A stretch of DNA of 6,024 nucleotides from NCBI GenBank assembly GCA_021827445.1, contig JAKAVW010000194.1:1-6024 (forward strand), read 5' to 3'. Positions within the stretch are counted from its first letter, which is position 1, and every line of letters starts with the position of its first letter. Both the position numbers and the translations under genes were made by a program. This document shows positions 1 through 5,685 of this stretch, one piece after another. Under the pieces are notes generated by a model. The model made no database searches. It was not told the origin of the DNA and was given only the letters and a program-made list of their open reading frames with translations. Source of the DNA: Pseudomonadota bacterium (GTDB taxonomy: Bacteria; Pseudomonadota; Gammaproteobacteria; Acidithiobacillales; Acidithiobacillaceae).

Positions 1-1363
1 TGGTCAGCGTCATCACCAGAATGCGCCAACCGTTACGCACAACGATGTTGATTTCACTGATCAGATCGTCGACCTGCCCTTTCGCCGGACGAATATCCAC
101 AGCCGGATCGACTAGGCCGGTGGGCCGCACCACCTGCTCCACCACCTGCCCGGAGTGCTCCAGTTCGTAGGGACCGGGCGTTGCGGAAATAAACACCGTC
201 TGCGGCATCAGCGACTCGAACTCGGGGAACATCAAGGGCCGGTTGTCCAGCGCCGAGGGCAGGCGGAACCCGTATTCCACCAGAGTTTCCTTGCGTGAAC
301 GGTCGCCCTTGTACATCCCCCCGAACTGCGGGACCGTTACATGGGATTCGTCCATGAATAGCAGGGCATCCTTGGGGAGGTAGTCCATCAGGGTCGGCGG
401 TGCCTGACCAGGCACCCGTCCCGAGAGGTAGCGGGAGTAATTCTCGATCCCCGAGCAATACCCCAGCTCAGCCATCATCTCCAGATCAAAGCGGGTGCGC
501 TGCTCCAGCCGTTGCGCCTCGACCAACTTGTTGGCGCGGCGCAGGTCCTCCAGACGCGAGCGAAGCTCATCTTTAATAGCGTCCAGCGCCGCGAGAATGG
601 TCTCGCGCGGGGTGACGTAGTGGCTTTTGGGGTAGATGGTGTAGCGCGGCAAACGGGTGATGGTCTTGCCGGTCAGAGGATCGAAGAGCGAGATGCGCTC
701 CAGTTCGTCGCCAAAAAGCTCGATCCGAACGGCCTCGTCCTCACTTTCTGCAGGCCATATATCGATGACATCACCGTTGACGCGAAAGGTGCCGCGCTTC
801 ATTTCCAAAGGATTGCGGCTGTATTGCATCTCCGCCAGACGCTTGAGGATGGCGCGCTGATCCATGGTGGCGGACTCGCGCAGATGCAGAATCATGCCAT
901 GGTAGGAGGCGGGATCACCCAGACCGTAGATCGCCGAAACGGTAGCCACGATGATGACATCCGGCCGTTCCAGCAGGGCCTTGGTGGCGGAGAGGCGCAT
1001 CTGCTCGATGTGGTCATTGATAGCGGCGTCTTTTTCAATGAAGGTGTCGGAGGAAGGAACGTAGGCCTCCGGCTGGTAGTAATCGTAATAACTGACGAAA
1101 TACTCCACGGCATTGTGGGGAAAGAACGCGCGCATCTCCGCATAGAGCTGCGCCGCCAGGGTCTTGTTGGGCGCCATGATGATGGCGGGCCGGTGGGTGA
1201 TGGCGATGACGTTGGCCATGGTGAAGGTCTTGCCCGAACCGGTCACCCCCAACAGGGTCTGGAAATATTCACCAGCGCCAAGGCCGTCCACCAATAGACG
1301 GATAGCCTCCGGCTGGTCGCCCTGCGGCGGAAAACTGCTCTCCAGGATAAAGCGCTTGTCCAT
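1..1363 (-). CDS. uvrB: UvrABC excinuclease subunit B (partial, C-terminus beyond window)
   Basis: UvrB is the DNA-damage verification helicase of nucleotide excision repair. UvrA loads it on lesions, and it then recruits UvrC for incision in the cytoplasm. The visible 454 residues begin MDKRFILESS. They contain the Walker A motif GVTGSGKT (39-46), the beta-hairpin tyrosines that clamp the DNA strand (YYDYYQPEAYVP, 92-103) and the motif II box DESH (D338). The window ends just inside the second helicase domain, at VMTLT. Position numbers match E. coli UvrB (673 residues) almost without gaps, so roughly the last 220 residues are missing, including the C-terminal UVR motif that binds UvrC. The start at 1363 is supported by GGAG (1370-1373), 6 bases upstream. 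I see no LexA-like CTGT-N8-ACAG operator in the upstream gap. The gene is divergent from the tRNA. Identification is secure. Confidence 0.98.
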   Translation of the reverse strand, partial: MDKRFILESSFPPQGDQPEAIRLLVDGLGAGEYFQTLLGVTGSGKTFTMANVIAITHRPAIIMAPNKTLAAQLYAEMRAFFPHNAVEYFVSYYDYYQPEAYVPSSDTFIEKDAAINDHIEQMRLSATKALLERPDVIIVATVSAIYGLGDPASYHGMILHLRESATMDQRAILKRLAEMQYSRNPLEMKRGTFRVNGDVIDIWPAESEDEAVRIELFGDELERISLFDPLTGKTITRLPRYTIYPKSHYVTPRETILAALDAIKDELRSRLEDLRRANKLVEAQRLEQRTRFDLEMMAELGYCSGIENYSRYLSGRVPGQAPPTLMDYLPKDALLFMDESHVTVPQFGGMYKGDRSRKETLVEYGFRLPSALDNRPLMFPEFESLMPQTVFISATPGPYELEHSGQVVEQVVRPTGLVDPAVDIRPAKGQVDDLISEINIVVRNGWRILVMTLT

Positions 1364-1459
1364 GCCCTGCTCCGATCGGCTGATACCACCAACCATACAC
1401 GCTGGCAGCCGTCAGCGAAAAGAGGCACGTTCCTGCTTCCCTGACCGCCACCAGTCCTT

Positions 1460-1465
1460 TACAAT
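1460..1465 (+). promoter_or_regulatory. Possible -10 box for the tRNA-Arg gene
   Basis: TACAAT matches the sigma-70 -10 consensus at 5 of 6 positions. It would place transcription start near 1472, about 27 bases before the tRNA. The -35 region around 1437-1442 (TTCCCT) is poor, so this is a weak call made mainly from position. Confidence 0.3.
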
Positions 1466-1498
1466 GGCGCCAATGATTTATTGTCCGATCATCCCTAT

Positions 1499-1575
1499 GC
1501 GCCTGTAGCTCAACTGGATAGAGCAACGGCCTTCTAAGCCGTAGGTTACAGGTTCGATTCCTGTCGGGCGCACCA
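1499..1575 (+). tRNA. tRNA-Arg (anticodon UCU, reads AGA)
   Basis: This is a complete 77-base cloverleaf. The acceptor strand GCGCCTG (1499-1505) pairs with CGGGCGC (1565-1571) through one T-G wobble. The D-stem is GCTC/GAGC. The anticodon stem ACGGC/GCCGT encloses the loop CTTCTAA, with anticodon TCT at 1533-1535. The T-arm ACAGG-TTCGATT-CCTGT follows. The discriminator base is A1572 and CCA is encoded (1573-1575). The UCU arginine tRNA decodes the rare AGA codon in GC-rich proteobacteria. No other tRNA lies next to it in the window. Confidence 0.97.
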
Positions 1576-1635
1576 TATAAAACACGTTGTTATACCATTT
1601 TCCCTGTGGGCGATTTTTGTATTTTCGGTAACTGC

Positions 1636-1653
1636 TATCCATACGGTATCCAT
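1636..1653. repeat. Two direct copies of TATCCAT, 11-bp period
   Basis: Perfect heptamers lie at 1636-1642 and 1647-1653, one helical turn apart, about 60 bases downstream of the tRNA. Closely phased short direct repeats can be protein-binding sites, such as arm sites of tyrosine integrases. No integrase gene is present here, so that role is only a guess. Confidence 0.4.
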
Positions 1654-1721
1654 TGCGCGACCCCTGCAATCACGGGAAACACACCGTCCATGATAGGGAA
1701 ATCAAGAGGATGTGAGTGAAG

Positions 1722-1748
1722 CAAAAAAGTGAGTATTTTTGACTTACT
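1722..1748 (-). terminator. Possible second (weak) terminator for the c-di-GMP gene
   Basis: Read on the minus strand, AGTAAGT pairs with ACTCACT (7 bp including one G-T wobble) across a 7-base loop, and a run of T follows. The stem is A+T-rich, so it is weak. It lies just past the stronger hairpin at 1760-1786 and would act as a backup. Confidence 0.35.
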
Positions 1749-1759
1749 GAAGCACCTGG

Positions 1760-1786
1760 AAAAAGCCGCCCCACGTTCCCGGCGGC
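1760..1786 (-). terminator. Rho-independent terminator downstream of the c-di-GMP gene
   Basis: On the minus strand the 6-bp all-GC stem GCCGCC/GGCGGC (1781-1786 with 1765-1770) encloses a 10-base loop and is followed directly by TTTTT (1764-1760). It lies about 140 bases past the stop codon of the minus-strand gene ending at 1929 and faces the right way to end its transcript. Confidence 0.7.
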
Positions 1787-1928
1787 CAGCATGAATATTT
1801 ACCATCAGAGAGGGGATGCACTCCTTGATGTCTGTTGAACGAGATGCTTGTTTGGCTTTGACGCTGAACTTTGATCACTTCTCAGCCTTCAGAGATTATT
1901 GACACAAAGAGCGCCGACCATCATTGCG

Positions 1929-4571
1929 CTAACGCTTCTGTCGCTTCGTCAGGGCCGACAATTCCCTCATCATCAAGCGGTTTTCCAGGTCCAGCAGGTT
2001 TCCCTGATGCATGGCCCCCTCCACATCCCCAGCATCCAGGAGGGACTTGGCCGCGCGGGCGAACCGATGAATCCGTTCGTGGCGGGCGAGGAGACCTGCA
2101 AAATTCGGTGACTGGCCAAAGAGGAGGGCACCTTCCCCCCGCAGCCACAGCCCCAGATGGCAATACTCCTCGGCATCTTCTTCCAGGACATGGACGGGGA
2201 ATGGATTTTCCTGGCGCAGGGCGCGGAGGAACGCCTGCACACGCAGAAGGTGCCCTTCCAGGATCGGCGGCAGGACGTCCATGGGGGGCAACGCATCCTC
2301 CAGTTGGGGAGCGGGGCGAAAACGGGCGATCCAGGCAGGGATGTCCTCGGCCGGAAGCGGCATGGAGAAGAGATACCCTTGCAGATGGCTGCAGCCCATC
2401 TTGGCCAGCAAGGCAGCGTGCTCTACCGTTTCCACGCCCTCGGCAATCACTTCCAGGCCCAGCATACGGCTGGCGGTGATGACCGCTGCGACGATGGCGA
2501 GATCCTTGGGATCATTGATCATGTCGCGTACAAAACTCTGGTCGATCTTGATGGCATGGGCGGGGAGCTGCTGGAGGTAGGTCAGGGAGGCATTGCCGGT
2601 GCCGAAGTCGTCGAGGGCGATGCGTACCCCCAGACCCTGGCAGCTTTTCAGAACCGTCTGGGCTTCCGCAAGATTGAGCAGGGGAGCCGATTCGGTGATC
2701 TCGATCTCCAGTTGCTCCGGCGGCACGCTCGGGTGATTGGCCAAGGCTTCCCGCAGATCCTCCAGGAAGCGGGCATCGAGCAGGTGGCGCGTGCTGATAT
2801 TCACCGCTACGCGCAGCGGCAGGCCCTCCCCTTGCCAGATCGCTCCTTGTCGCAACGCCGCGTCCAAGACGAAGCGGCCGATGACGCGCGCGAGGCGGGG
2901 ATGATCCAGGGCGGAGAAGAAGGCCGCTGGCGCAAGCAGTCCTTTCTCCGGGTGTTCCAGCCGGATGAGGGCTTCCACGCCCAGAACCGTGCCGGCGCTG
3001 GATACGATCGGCTGGTAGTGCAGGATCAGGCGGCCATCGTGCAACGCCTGCTCCAGCAGAACGCGCGTCCCCGATTCTGTCTGCACGGCTTCATTCATGG
3101 CTAGGGTGTGCAGTTGAAACTGGTCCCGGCCCGCATCCTTGGCGGCATAGAGCGCCATATCGGCGTGCCGGATCAGGGTGCCGGTATCGCTGTCGTCCAG
3201 GGGATAGAGGGTGACGCCGAGGCTGCCGGAAACACTGACCGCTTCGCCATGAATTTCCTGCGATTCGCGGATGGCGGCGAGCAATCGCTCGCAGACGACT
3301 TCGAGGTCGAAGAGGCGCTCCAGGCCGGGCAGCAGCAGGCCAAACTCGTCGCCGCCCATGCGCGCGAGGGTATCCCCTGACCGCAACTGCGCCTGCAGCC
3401 GTTGCACGACGGCTTGCAGCAATTGGTCTCCGGCCTCATGGCCCAGGCGGTCATTCACCTGCTTGAATCCATCCAGGTCGAGGATCGCCACCCCCAGCAG
3501 CTGTTCGCGCCGCAGCGTTTGGTTTCGGGCGATCTCCAGGCGGTCCAGGAAGAGGGTGCGGTTGGGCAGTGCGGTGAGGGGGTCGCGCAAGGCTTGGTTG
3601 CGCAGCAGGAGCACCAACTCCCCAAGATGGGCAAAGGCATCGAAGTACGTCGATCCCACCCGCTGGAAATATCCTTTTTCACGCGCCCCGATCAAACCAA
3701 CACCGCGCAGATCCTCGGCTCCGAAAGGAAAGATGCCCATTTCCTCAATGCGGTTGCGCAAGGCCTTGATCCATTCCGGGGCCTGCGGATCATCCACGGA
3801 CTGAATGACGGTGTGCCCGCTTTCCAAGGCTTCCCAGCAGGGATCTCCGGCGATCTTCGGGATCTGCAGCGCTGGCAACGGGAGTCCAGCCATGCACTCC
3901 AGGGTTAATATCTCCCCCATGGCGTCACTCACCACATAACCGGCCAGGCGCACGTTGGCGCTCTTGCGCGGCAAGGCTTCGCAGATATGCTGCAGCAATC
4001 CCTCCGGCCGTGGGGACTCGTCGCCGCGGGGAGTCGCAAGCACGCCCAGCAGCACATCAAACAAGGCCAGCCTCTCGGCATCGGTCTCGCGGGAGGCGCG
4101 GGCATAGCCGTCAAGCTGGACCATGAGGTCGCCAATCAGCAGGCGGAACAGGGCGTCCCGCAGCAGATTCCGATCGCTCTCGGGGACGTGCTCCTGGAGT
4201 ACTTTTTGCCAATGGCGCCAGTAAAGGATATAAGCCCCAGCAACCCAGGAGGGCTCAATACCGAGACGATGGTGCATGGCCCCGATTCTGCGCATGGACT
4301 CCCCCCAGGACTTATCCAGGTGGCTGGCCAGAAGCCCGCTGACGTGCTCTGCTTGTTTCTGGATCAGAGCATCCAGCCGCGTGCGGGAGAAATCCCGGAA
4401 GATGGCTGCGGTGGCGGGGTGAGCAAGCAGGTAGTCGTAAAAAGCATGGGCGAGAGCAGGCGTTTCTGACTCCAGGAGGTCCCGGTAGCGATCAATGAGC
4501 TGAAAGTCCGGATCCTGCAGGCCAAGAAAATTGGGGAGAGTGCTGGTGGCGTCCATCTTCGAAATACTCAT
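1929..4571 (-). CDS. Globin-GAF-GGDEF-EAL-CZB cyclic-di-GMP synthase/phosphodiesterase
   Basis: An 880-residue cytoplasmic enzyme predicted both to make c-di-GMP from GTP and to hydrolyse it. Residues 15-160 resemble globin-coupled sensors: proximal heme ligand H100 in the IGAMHHRLG motif and likely distal Y45. A GAF-like domain follows (about 165-325). The GGDEF domain (325-490) has an intact GGDEF at 406-410, metal D365 and inhibitory-site RxxD at R397/D400. The EAL domain (500-750) keeps E533, N591, E624, D654/D655, K675, E711 and Q731, with spacings as in the active phosphodiesterase RocR apart from a single-residue shift before E624. The C-terminus (765-880) is a CZB zinc-binding domain with H774, C804 (in CHLGLW), H831 and H835. 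The start at 4571 (MSISKMD) has AGG 7 bases upstream; the GTG at 4631 has no ribosome site. No clear promoter is seen upstream. The gene appears monocistronic. Dual activity and heme/zinc binding are inferred from conserved residues. Confidence 0.93.
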   Translation of the reverse strand: MSISKMDATSTLPNFLGLQDPDFQLIDRYRDLLESETPALAHAFYDYLLAHPATAAIFRDFSRTRLDALIQKQAEHVSGLLASHLDKSWGESMRRIGAMHHRLGIEPSWVAGAYILYWRHWQKVLQEHVPESDRNLLRDALFRLLIGDLMVQLDGYARASRETDAERLALFDVLLGVLATPRGDESPRPEGLLQHICEALPRKSANVRLAGYVVSDAMGEILTLECMAGLPLPALQIPKIAGDPCWEALESGHTVIQSVDDPQAPEWIKALRNRIEEMGIFPFGAEDLRGVGLIGAREKGYFQRVGSTYFDAFAHLGELVLLLRNQALRDPLTALPNRTLFLDRLEIARNQTLRREQLLGVAILDLDGFKQVNDRLGHEAGDQLLQAVVQRLQAQLRSGDTLARMGGDEFGLLLPGLERLFDLEVVCERLLAAIRESQEIHGEAVSVSGSLGVTLYPLDDSDTGTLIRHADMALYAAKDAGRDQFQLHTLAMNEAVQTESGTRVLLEQALHDGRLILHYQPIVSSAGTVLGVEALIRLEHPEKGLLAPAAFFSALDHPRLARVIGRFVLDAALRQGAIWQGEGLPLRVAVNISTRHLLDARFLEDLREALANHPSVPPEQLEIEITESAPLLNLAEAQTVLKSCQGLGVRIALDDFGTGNASLTYLQQLPAHAIKIDQSFVRDMINDPKDLAIVAAVITASRMLGLEVIAEGVETVEHAALLAKMGCSHLQGYLFSMPLPAEDIPAWIARFRPAPQLEDALPPMDVLPPILEGHLLRVQAFLRALRQENPFPVHVLEEDAEEYCHLGLWLRGEGALLFGQSPNFAGLLARHERIHRFARAAKSLLDAGDVEGAMHQGNLLDLENRLMMRELSALTKRQKR

Positions 4572-4721
4572 CGTTTGACCTGTCGTCGAGGCACATCTTG
4601 AGCCACTGGCATTGTCAGGCGCTCTAACCACCGGATTGACATGCGCTCTTCGGCAGTATGCGCTAGGCCAATCTGACGCCTTTGCTTTGTGATCTGTAGG
4701 GGCATGCTAAGTTGCACAAAG

Positions 4722-4748
4722 TGATTTCCTTGTCGTTTTTAGGAATCA
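4722..4748 (-). terminator. Hairpin after the small secreted-protein gene, possible terminator
   Basis: TGATTTCCT (4722-4730) and AGGAATCA (4741-4748) pair over 8 bp with one bulged T and a 10-base loop. The hairpin begins 7 bases past the TAA at 4756-4758. The following sequence on the minus strand (CTTTGT) is a poor T-tract, so it could instead be an RNA-stabilising 3' hairpin. Confidence 0.4.
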
Positions 4749-4755
4749 TCAGGGT

Positions 4756-4941
4756 TTATGCTGAGGGCGGCTCAAAGTACCCGTATTGCTGGGGCATGCC
4801 CGTGTTACCGAGATTGATTCCGATATCCCCTAGCATGACGCTTAAATCAAACGAAGCAGCTAATGCTGGCATAGCGAGTGATAAAGCACCCAACCCTGCT
4901 AGGCCTATGGCGATACTCAGTACAATAGGTTTGCGCAGCAT
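4756..4941 (-). CDS. Small secreted protein of unknown function (61 aa)
   Basis: I do not recognise this protein. It opens with a clear Sec signal peptide: MLRK, then a hydrophobic stretch to about residue 23, then MPALA and a likely cut after A28. The predicted mature peptide is only 33 residues, exported to the periplasm or beyond. It begins SFDLSVMLGDIGINLGN and ends YGYFEPPSA, so it is acidic, rich in glycine and aromatic residues, and has no cysteine. The SFDL..GDIGI pattern loosely recalls short periplasmic proteins that start with a strand followed by Pro/Tyr-rich sequence, but this is an impression only. The start is supported by AAGGA (4950-4954), 8 bases upstream. It follows the lipoprotein gene on the same strand after a 57-base A+T-rich gap with no clear promoter, so co-transcription is likely. 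Confidence 0.7.
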   Translation of the reverse strand: MLRKPIVLSIAIGLAGLGALSLAMPALAASFDLSVMLGDIGINLGNTGMPQQYGYFEPPSA

Positions 4942-4998
4942 GATAAATTTCCTTTATTTTATTACTTGATAAAACCAAACTTGATTCTAAGGTATTTC

Positions 4999-5250
4999 TC
5001 ATGATGGGGGTGGGGGCGGCGGATTGCCGAAGCCGTTGTTGTATTGACCTGGCCCCTGGCTTGGGGGTGGTGGAGGCGGTGGATTGCCATAGCCATTGTT
5101 GTACTGACCAGGTCCCTGACCGGGAGGAGGGGGTGGTGGCGGCTGGTTGTACCCCTGATTTCTATATCCGACGTAAGGGCTAACGACACAGCCTGATAGA
5201 GCTAAAATCCCCATGGCAAGCACAGCGATCCTTGTAGTTGAAATAGACAT
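4999..5250 (-). CDS. Small proline-rich repeat lipoprotein (83 aa)
   Basis: A predicted envelope lipoprotein of unknown function. The signal peptide ends in the lipobox LSGC with lipidated C21. The next residue is V, not D, which by the E. coli rule favours the outer membrane. The mature 63 residues are almost wholly a 20-residue repeat. Each unit has seven prolines, then [G/S]QGPGQYNNG[Y/F]GN, and three proline runs lie at 37-43, 57-63 and 77-82. Residues 30-36 are a degenerate first copy of the YNNGYGN part. Such chains are extended and probably span periplasm or cell wall, or are surface-exposed. Runs of seven prolines stall ribosomes and would need elongation factor EF-P. The start has a strong GGAGGA (5258-5263), 7 bases upstream. 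Likely first gene of an operon with the small secreted protein. Confidence 0.8.
   Translation of the reverse strand: MSISTTRIAVLAMGILALSGCVVSPYVGYRNQGYNQPPPPPPPGQGPGQYNNGYGNPPPPPPPSQGPGQYNNGFGNPPPPPPS
5005..5163 (-). repeat. 60-bp in-frame tandem repeat in the lipoprotein gene
   Basis: Two full 60-bp units (5083-5142 and 5023-5082) match at about 45 of 60 bases. A partial unit (5005-5022) and a degenerate lead-in (5143-5163) flank them. The period is a multiple of three, so copy-number change would lengthen or shorten the protein by 20 residues without breaking the frame. Confidence 0.8.
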
Positions 5251-5280
5251 GGCATATTCCTCCGTATTTTATCATTCATG

Positions 5281-5309
5281 AATATGCGGCGTCGTGAGAA
5301 ATTTATCAA
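5281..5309 (-). promoter_or_regulatory. Promoter of the lipoprotein/secreted-peptide operon
   Basis: On the minus strand the -35 box TTGATA (5309-5304, 5 of 6) and the -10 box CATATT (5286-5281, 4 of 6) are separated by 17 bases. They sit 31 bases or more before the start codon at 5250. The 10-bp palindrome ATTCATGAAT (5274-5283) overlaps the -10 box edge and could be an operator half-site arrangement. Confidence 0.55.
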
Positions 5310-5409
5310 GCACCACTTGACCCCCCCTTAAAAATGGGCCTTCAGCCTGATGGCGCATGGATAAGTGTGAGTGGGATGGGTTACGGGTCAGGCATGCCAA
5401 TTCCTTAAG

Positions 5410-5447
5410 TCTCGATTAGAAACCGGAAAAATCCTCGAGTTCTCGAT
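5410..5447. repeat. Two direct TCTCGAT copies, 31-bp period
   Basis: Perfect heptamers at 5410-5416 and 5441-5447 are spaced about three helical turns apart. The nearer one ends 15 bases before the -35 box at 5463, a usual position for activator sites. No known regulator is identified. Confidence 0.35.
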
Positions 5448-5462
5448 ACCCCTCACGTCCGG

Positions 5463-5490
5463 TTGACACCACTCACGTTGTCATTATAGA
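5463..5490 (+). promoter_or_regulatory. Sigma-70-type promoter facing the interrupted secreted-protein gene
   Basis: A perfect -35 box TTGACA (5463-5468), a 16-base spacer and the -10 box TATAGA (5485-5490, 4 of 6) point rightward. Transcription would start near 5497, giving a leader of about 190 bases. The inverted repeat TGACA-N10-TGTCA (5464-5483) overlaps the -35 box and spacer, where a repressor would block RNA polymerase. Confidence 0.6.
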
Positions 5491-5525
5491 TGCTTGGCCA
5501 TTTTCCTCAAATAACTTGAACAACA

Positions 5526-5546
5526 TGTGGCTTGTGGCTTGTGGCT
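5526..5546 (+). repeat. Three perfect TGTGGCT heptamers in tandem
   Basis: Copies lie at 5526-5532, 5533-5539 and 5540-5546 with no mismatch. The array sits just before a -10-like box at 5554-5559 and covers its -35 position. A gain or loss of one unit would shift upstream sites by 7 bases. Confidence 0.75.
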
Positions 5547-5559
5547 ACGCTGTTATAGT
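5532..5559 (+). promoter_or_regulatory. Possible second promoter overlapping the heptamer array
   Basis: TTGTGG (5532-5537, 3 of 6) and TATAGT (5554-5559, 5 of 6) are 16 bases apart. The -35 box is formed by the repeat itself. It would give a leader of about 120 bases for the plus-strand gene. It is weaker than the promoter at 5463-5490. Confidence 0.35.
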
Positions 5560-5685
5560 TGGGTACAGAGGCCGGAGCGATGGTACGTAAAAAGTATGAT
5601 TTGCTTATGCCCTCAAACTGGGCTGGGAAGCATGGTCTCCAAACGCCCATTTTGCCGCTGAACCAACGCGCACTGGAGGTGCCTT

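Larger units (their letters stand above)
1576..1928. other. Intergenic region, tRNA 3' side to end of the c-di-GMP gene
   Basis: I find no supportable gene in these 353 bases on either strand. Just after the tRNA there is a minimal CCC-TGT-GGG hairpin followed by a T-run (1602-1618) that could help end the tRNA transcript. The heptamer TATCCAT occurs twice, 11 bases apart (1636-1642 and 1647-1653). Two hairpins oriented to terminate the minus-strand gene lie at 1722-1748 and 1760-1786. The stretch beside the tRNA is more A+T-rich than the flanking genes. No second copy of the tRNA 3' end, and hence no attachment-site pair, is visible in the window. Confidence 0.6.
5251..5685. other. Divergent regulatory region (435 bp)
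   Basis: No gene of credible length is visible. The region separates the minus-strand lipoprotein gene from the plus-strand secreted-protein gene. It carries one promoter for the former and one or two for the latter, a C7 tract (5321-5327), two copies of TCTCGAT exactly 31 bases apart (5410-5416 and 5441-5447), a TGACA-N10-TGTCA inverted repeat (5464-5483) and a triple heptamer (5526-5546). GTGAGTGG (from about 5368) and CCACTCAC (from about 5469) form a distant inverted pair. The plus-strand gene would have a leader of roughly 120-190 bases. Confidence 0.6.

Noticed and set aside
512..1297. 261-residue plus-strand open frame
   Set aside because: It runs opposite to uvrB across conserved motifs and has no domain pattern or ribosome site; long antisense frames are expected in GC-rich genes.
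1364..1498. LexA-type SOS operator upstream of uvrB
   Set aside because: The CTG and CAG triplets present there are spaced by 8 bases, not the 10 needed for CTG-N10-CAG.
1478..1669. 63-residue minus-strand frame containing RPTGIEPVTYGLEG
   Set aside because: It is the antisense of the tRNA-Arg gene, a well-known false protein; the GIEPVTYGLEG string is simply the reverse complement of tRNA arms.
2157..3104. 315-residue plus-strand open frame
   Set aside because: It is the antisense of the EAL-encoding part of the c-di-GMP gene, and its translation shows no motif.
4571..4631. GTG start at 4631 adding 20 residues to the c-di-GMP protein
   Set aside because: There is no ribosome site upstream of it. 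The added residues look like untranslated leader, and the ATG at 4571 has AGG at proper spacing and begins just before the globin domain.
4635..4640. TTGACA on the plus strand as a promoter -35 box
   Set aside because: No -10 box is found at 16-18 bases, and no plus-strand gene follows.
4712..4969. 85-residue plus-strand frame
   Set aside because: It is antisense to the small secreted-protein gene, and its translation is not protein-like.
4962..5189. 75-residue minus-strand frame within the lipoprotein gene
   Set aside because: It is an alternative frame of the proline-repeat DNA; the lipoprotein frame has a lipobox and a strong ribosome site.
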